A stretch of 7,618 nt of DNA from Burkholderiaceae bacterium (lineage in GTDB: Bacteria > Pseudomonadota > Gammaproteobacteria > Burkholderiales > Burkholderiaceae_C): contig JALOSD010000262.1 of the NCBI GenBank assembly GCA_025458585.1, positions 1-7,618 on the forward strand. The letters run 5' to 3'. The translations under genes and the position numbers were made by a program. Below, piece after piece: positions 6,252-7,618 of this stretch. Positions within the stretch are counted from its first letter, which is position 1, and every line of letters begins with the position of its first letter. The notes below the pieces were generated by a model. That model was not told where the DNA came from. It did not search any database and was given only the letters and a program-made list of their open reading frames with translations.

Positions 6252-7618
6252 ATGGACGACGCGACGCCCGACGCCAGGATCGACGACCAGCCCGAAGCCC
6301 GGCCCGAAGCGCGGCCCGGTTCCACGGCCGACGCCGCGACCGCGACGGCGCGCGAGCGCCTGCTCGCCGAGGTCGCCGCGCTGCCGAGCCTGCCCGGCGT
6401 CTACCGCTACTACGACGCCGCCGGCGGCGTGCTCTACGTCGGCAAGGCGCGCAACCTGAAAAAGCGCGTCGGCAGCTACTTCCAGAAGGACCACGGCGGC
6501 ACGCGCATCGGCCACATGGTGTCGAGGATCGTGCGCCTCGAAACGACGGTGGTGCGCAGCGAGGCCGAGGCGCTGCTGCTCGAGAACAACCTCATCAAGG
6601 CGCTGAACCCGCGGTTCAACATCCTGTTCCGCGACGACAAGAGCTACCCCTACCTGAAGGTCACCGGCGCCCGCCCGGCCGACGACCCCGACGCGCCGCT
6701 CGCGCAGCGCTACCCGCGCATCGCCTACTACCGCGGCGCGGTCGACCGCCGCCACCGCTACTTCGGGCCTTACCCGAACGCCTGGGCGGTGAAGGAGACG
6801 ATCCAGCTGCTGCAGAAGGTCTTCCGGCTGCGCACCTGCGAAGACACCGTGTTCGCCAACCGCTCGCGGCCGTGCCTGCTGTACCAGATCCGACGCTGCT
6901 CGGCGCCTTGCGTCGGCTTCGTGAGCGCGGCCGACTACGCGCGCGACGTCGCCGACGCCGAGCGCTTCCTGCTCGGCCACACGCAGGAGGTGCTCGACGA
7001 CCTGCAGGCGCGCATGATGGCGCACGCCGAGGTGCTCGAGTTCGAGCGTGCGGCCGAGTTGCGCAACCAGATCGGCGCGCTGTCGCGCGTGCTGCACCAG
7101 CAGGCCGTCGAGGCGAGCAGCCTGAGCGCGGCCGACAAGGATGTCGACATCCTCGCCGTCGCGGTGCGCGGCGGGCGCGCGTGCGTCAACCTCGCGATGG
7201 TGCGCGGCGGGCGCCACCTCGGCGACCGGGCGTACTTTCCGGCGCATGTCGACGACGCCACCGCGCTCGCGACCGACGACGACGGCGGCGAGCTGCACCC
7301 GCCCGAGGTCCAGGTGCTGGAAGCCTTCGTCGCCCAGCACTACCTCGACCAGGCCGTGCCGCCGGCGCTCGTCGTCAGCCACCCGATCGACAAGACGCTC
7401 GTCGACGCAATCGGCCGGCAGGCGGGCCTGAAGGTGAGTGCACAGCACCAGCCGCGCGAGCAGCGCCGCATCTGGCTCGAGATGGCGGCCAAGGGGGCCG
7501 AGCTCGCGCTCGCGCGCCTGCTCGCCGAGGAAGGCTCGCAGCGCGAGCGCACGCGTGCCCTGGCCGACGCGCTCGGCCTCGACGTGCCCGACCTCGACGC
7601 GCTGCGCGTCGAGTGCTT
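6252..7618 (+). CDS. uvrC: Excinuclease ABC subunit C (UvrC), 3' end missing
   Basis: UvrC makes both incisions around bulky DNA lesions in nucleotide excision repair, recruited by UvrB. The 455 complete codons present cover the GIY-YIG nuclease for the 3' cut (about 45-125: LPGVY 47-51, YVG 62-64, Arg67, and the metal-binding glutamate of LLLENN at 111). Next come the four cysteines of the iron-sulphur cluster, at 196, 208, 216 and 220, with the same spacing as in the E. coli protein. A UVR motif for UvrB contact follows near 245-280 (EFERAAELRNQI). The window ends in RVECF, just before the first catalytic aspartate of the RNase H-like domain, so the second nuclease is not seen. The ATG at 6252 is the only standard in-frame start before the GIY-YIG domain. 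It gives about 30 extra low-complexity residues, including PEARPEARP, compared with typical UvrC. It diverges from earP across 35 bases. Confidence 0.96.
   Translation, partial: MDDATPDARIDDQPEARPEARPGSTADAATATARERLLAEVAALPSLPGVYRYYDAAGGVLYVGKARNLKKRVGSYFQKDHGGTRIGHMVSRIVRLETTVVRSEAEALLLENNLIKALNPRFNILFRDDKSYPYLKVTGARPADDPDAPLAQRYPRIAYYRGAVDRRHRYFGPYPNAWAVKETIQLLQKVFRLRTCEDTVFANRSRPCLLYQIRRCSAPCVGFVSAADYARDVADAERFLLGHTQEVLDDLQARMMAHAEVLEFERAAELRNQIGALSRVLHQQAVEASSLSAADKDVDILAVAVRGGRACVNLAMVRGGRHLGDRAYFPAHVDDATALATDDDGGELHPPEVQVLEAFVAQHYLDQAVPPALVVSHPIDKTLVDAIGRQAGLKVSAQHQPREQRRIWLEMAAKGAELALARLLAEEGSQRERTRALADALGLDVPDLDALRVEC
6288..6318 (+). repeat. Short tandem duplication in the uvrC 5' end
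   Basis: A 12-base unit, CCCGAAGCCCGG, is followed at once by CCCGAAGCGCGG with a single difference, encoding PEAR twice (residues 14-21), and then a partial third copy, CCCGG. It lies in the N-terminal extension that is not part of the conserved UvrC core and looks like a slippage product in a tolerant segment. No regulatory role is suggested. Confidence 0.55.

Noticed and set aside
6213..7448. Minus-strand frame of 411 codons opposite uvrC
   Set aside because: uvrC is supported by many motifs including four spaced cysteines; the antisense frame shows no family features.
1..7618. CRISPR arrays, insertion sequences, phage genes, tRNA or rRNA genes, or a new multi-gene system
   Set aside because: No spaced repeats, transposase or integrase motifs, or RNA gene sequences were seen on either strand; all well-supported frames are known core gene families.

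Overview
This is a compact, strongly GC-rich stretch of bacterial chromosome holding core housekeeping genes. Seven genes fill almost all of it, third codon positions are nearly all G or C, and intergenic gaps run from 1 to about 120 bases. The gene set points to a betaproteobacterium, probably order Burkholderiales: an EF-P of the arginine-32 type beside its rhamnosyltransferase EarP, a fused MnmC, a class 2 PyrD and a UvrC next to earP. The genus is not identified; the taxonomy is inferred from protein character, not from a search.

Layout from left to right: pyrD (minus strand, its 3' end cut off by the window edge) diverges from rpiA (plus) across a gap of only 43 bases. rpiA meets mnmC (minus) tail to tail with a 20-base overlap. 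Reading leftward on the minus strand from position 6216 are earP (EF-P arginine rhamnosyltransferase), efp (elongation factor P), a DUF3445 / heme-dependent oxidative N-demethylase-like gene, and mnmC (bifunctional wobble-uridine tRNA modification enzyme). uvrC (plus) diverges from earP across 35 bases and runs off the right edge just before its RNase H-like nuclease domain.

The genes have related themes. EarP modifies EF-P, which rescues ribosomes stalled at proline runs, and MnmC finishes a wobble modification of tRNA, so the minus-strand block is largely about translation. efp looks like its own transcription unit: a good -10 box lies just after the earP stop, and a clear intrinsic terminator follows the efp stop.

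The main anomaly is that efp and the DUF3445 gene, whose lesions lie about 1.1 kb apart, each carry a short internal deletion that also shifts the frame. efp lacks about 65 bases (about 21 residues at the start of domain II). The DUF3445 gene lacks about 50 bases shortly before its C-terminus. Both losses leave the same remainder modulo 3. Since efp is highly conserved and its partner earP is intact, an assembly or consensus error is as likely as real gene decay. No mobile element, CRISPR array, tRNA, rRNA or novel multi-gene system was seen; the long antisense reading frames are by-products of high GC content.
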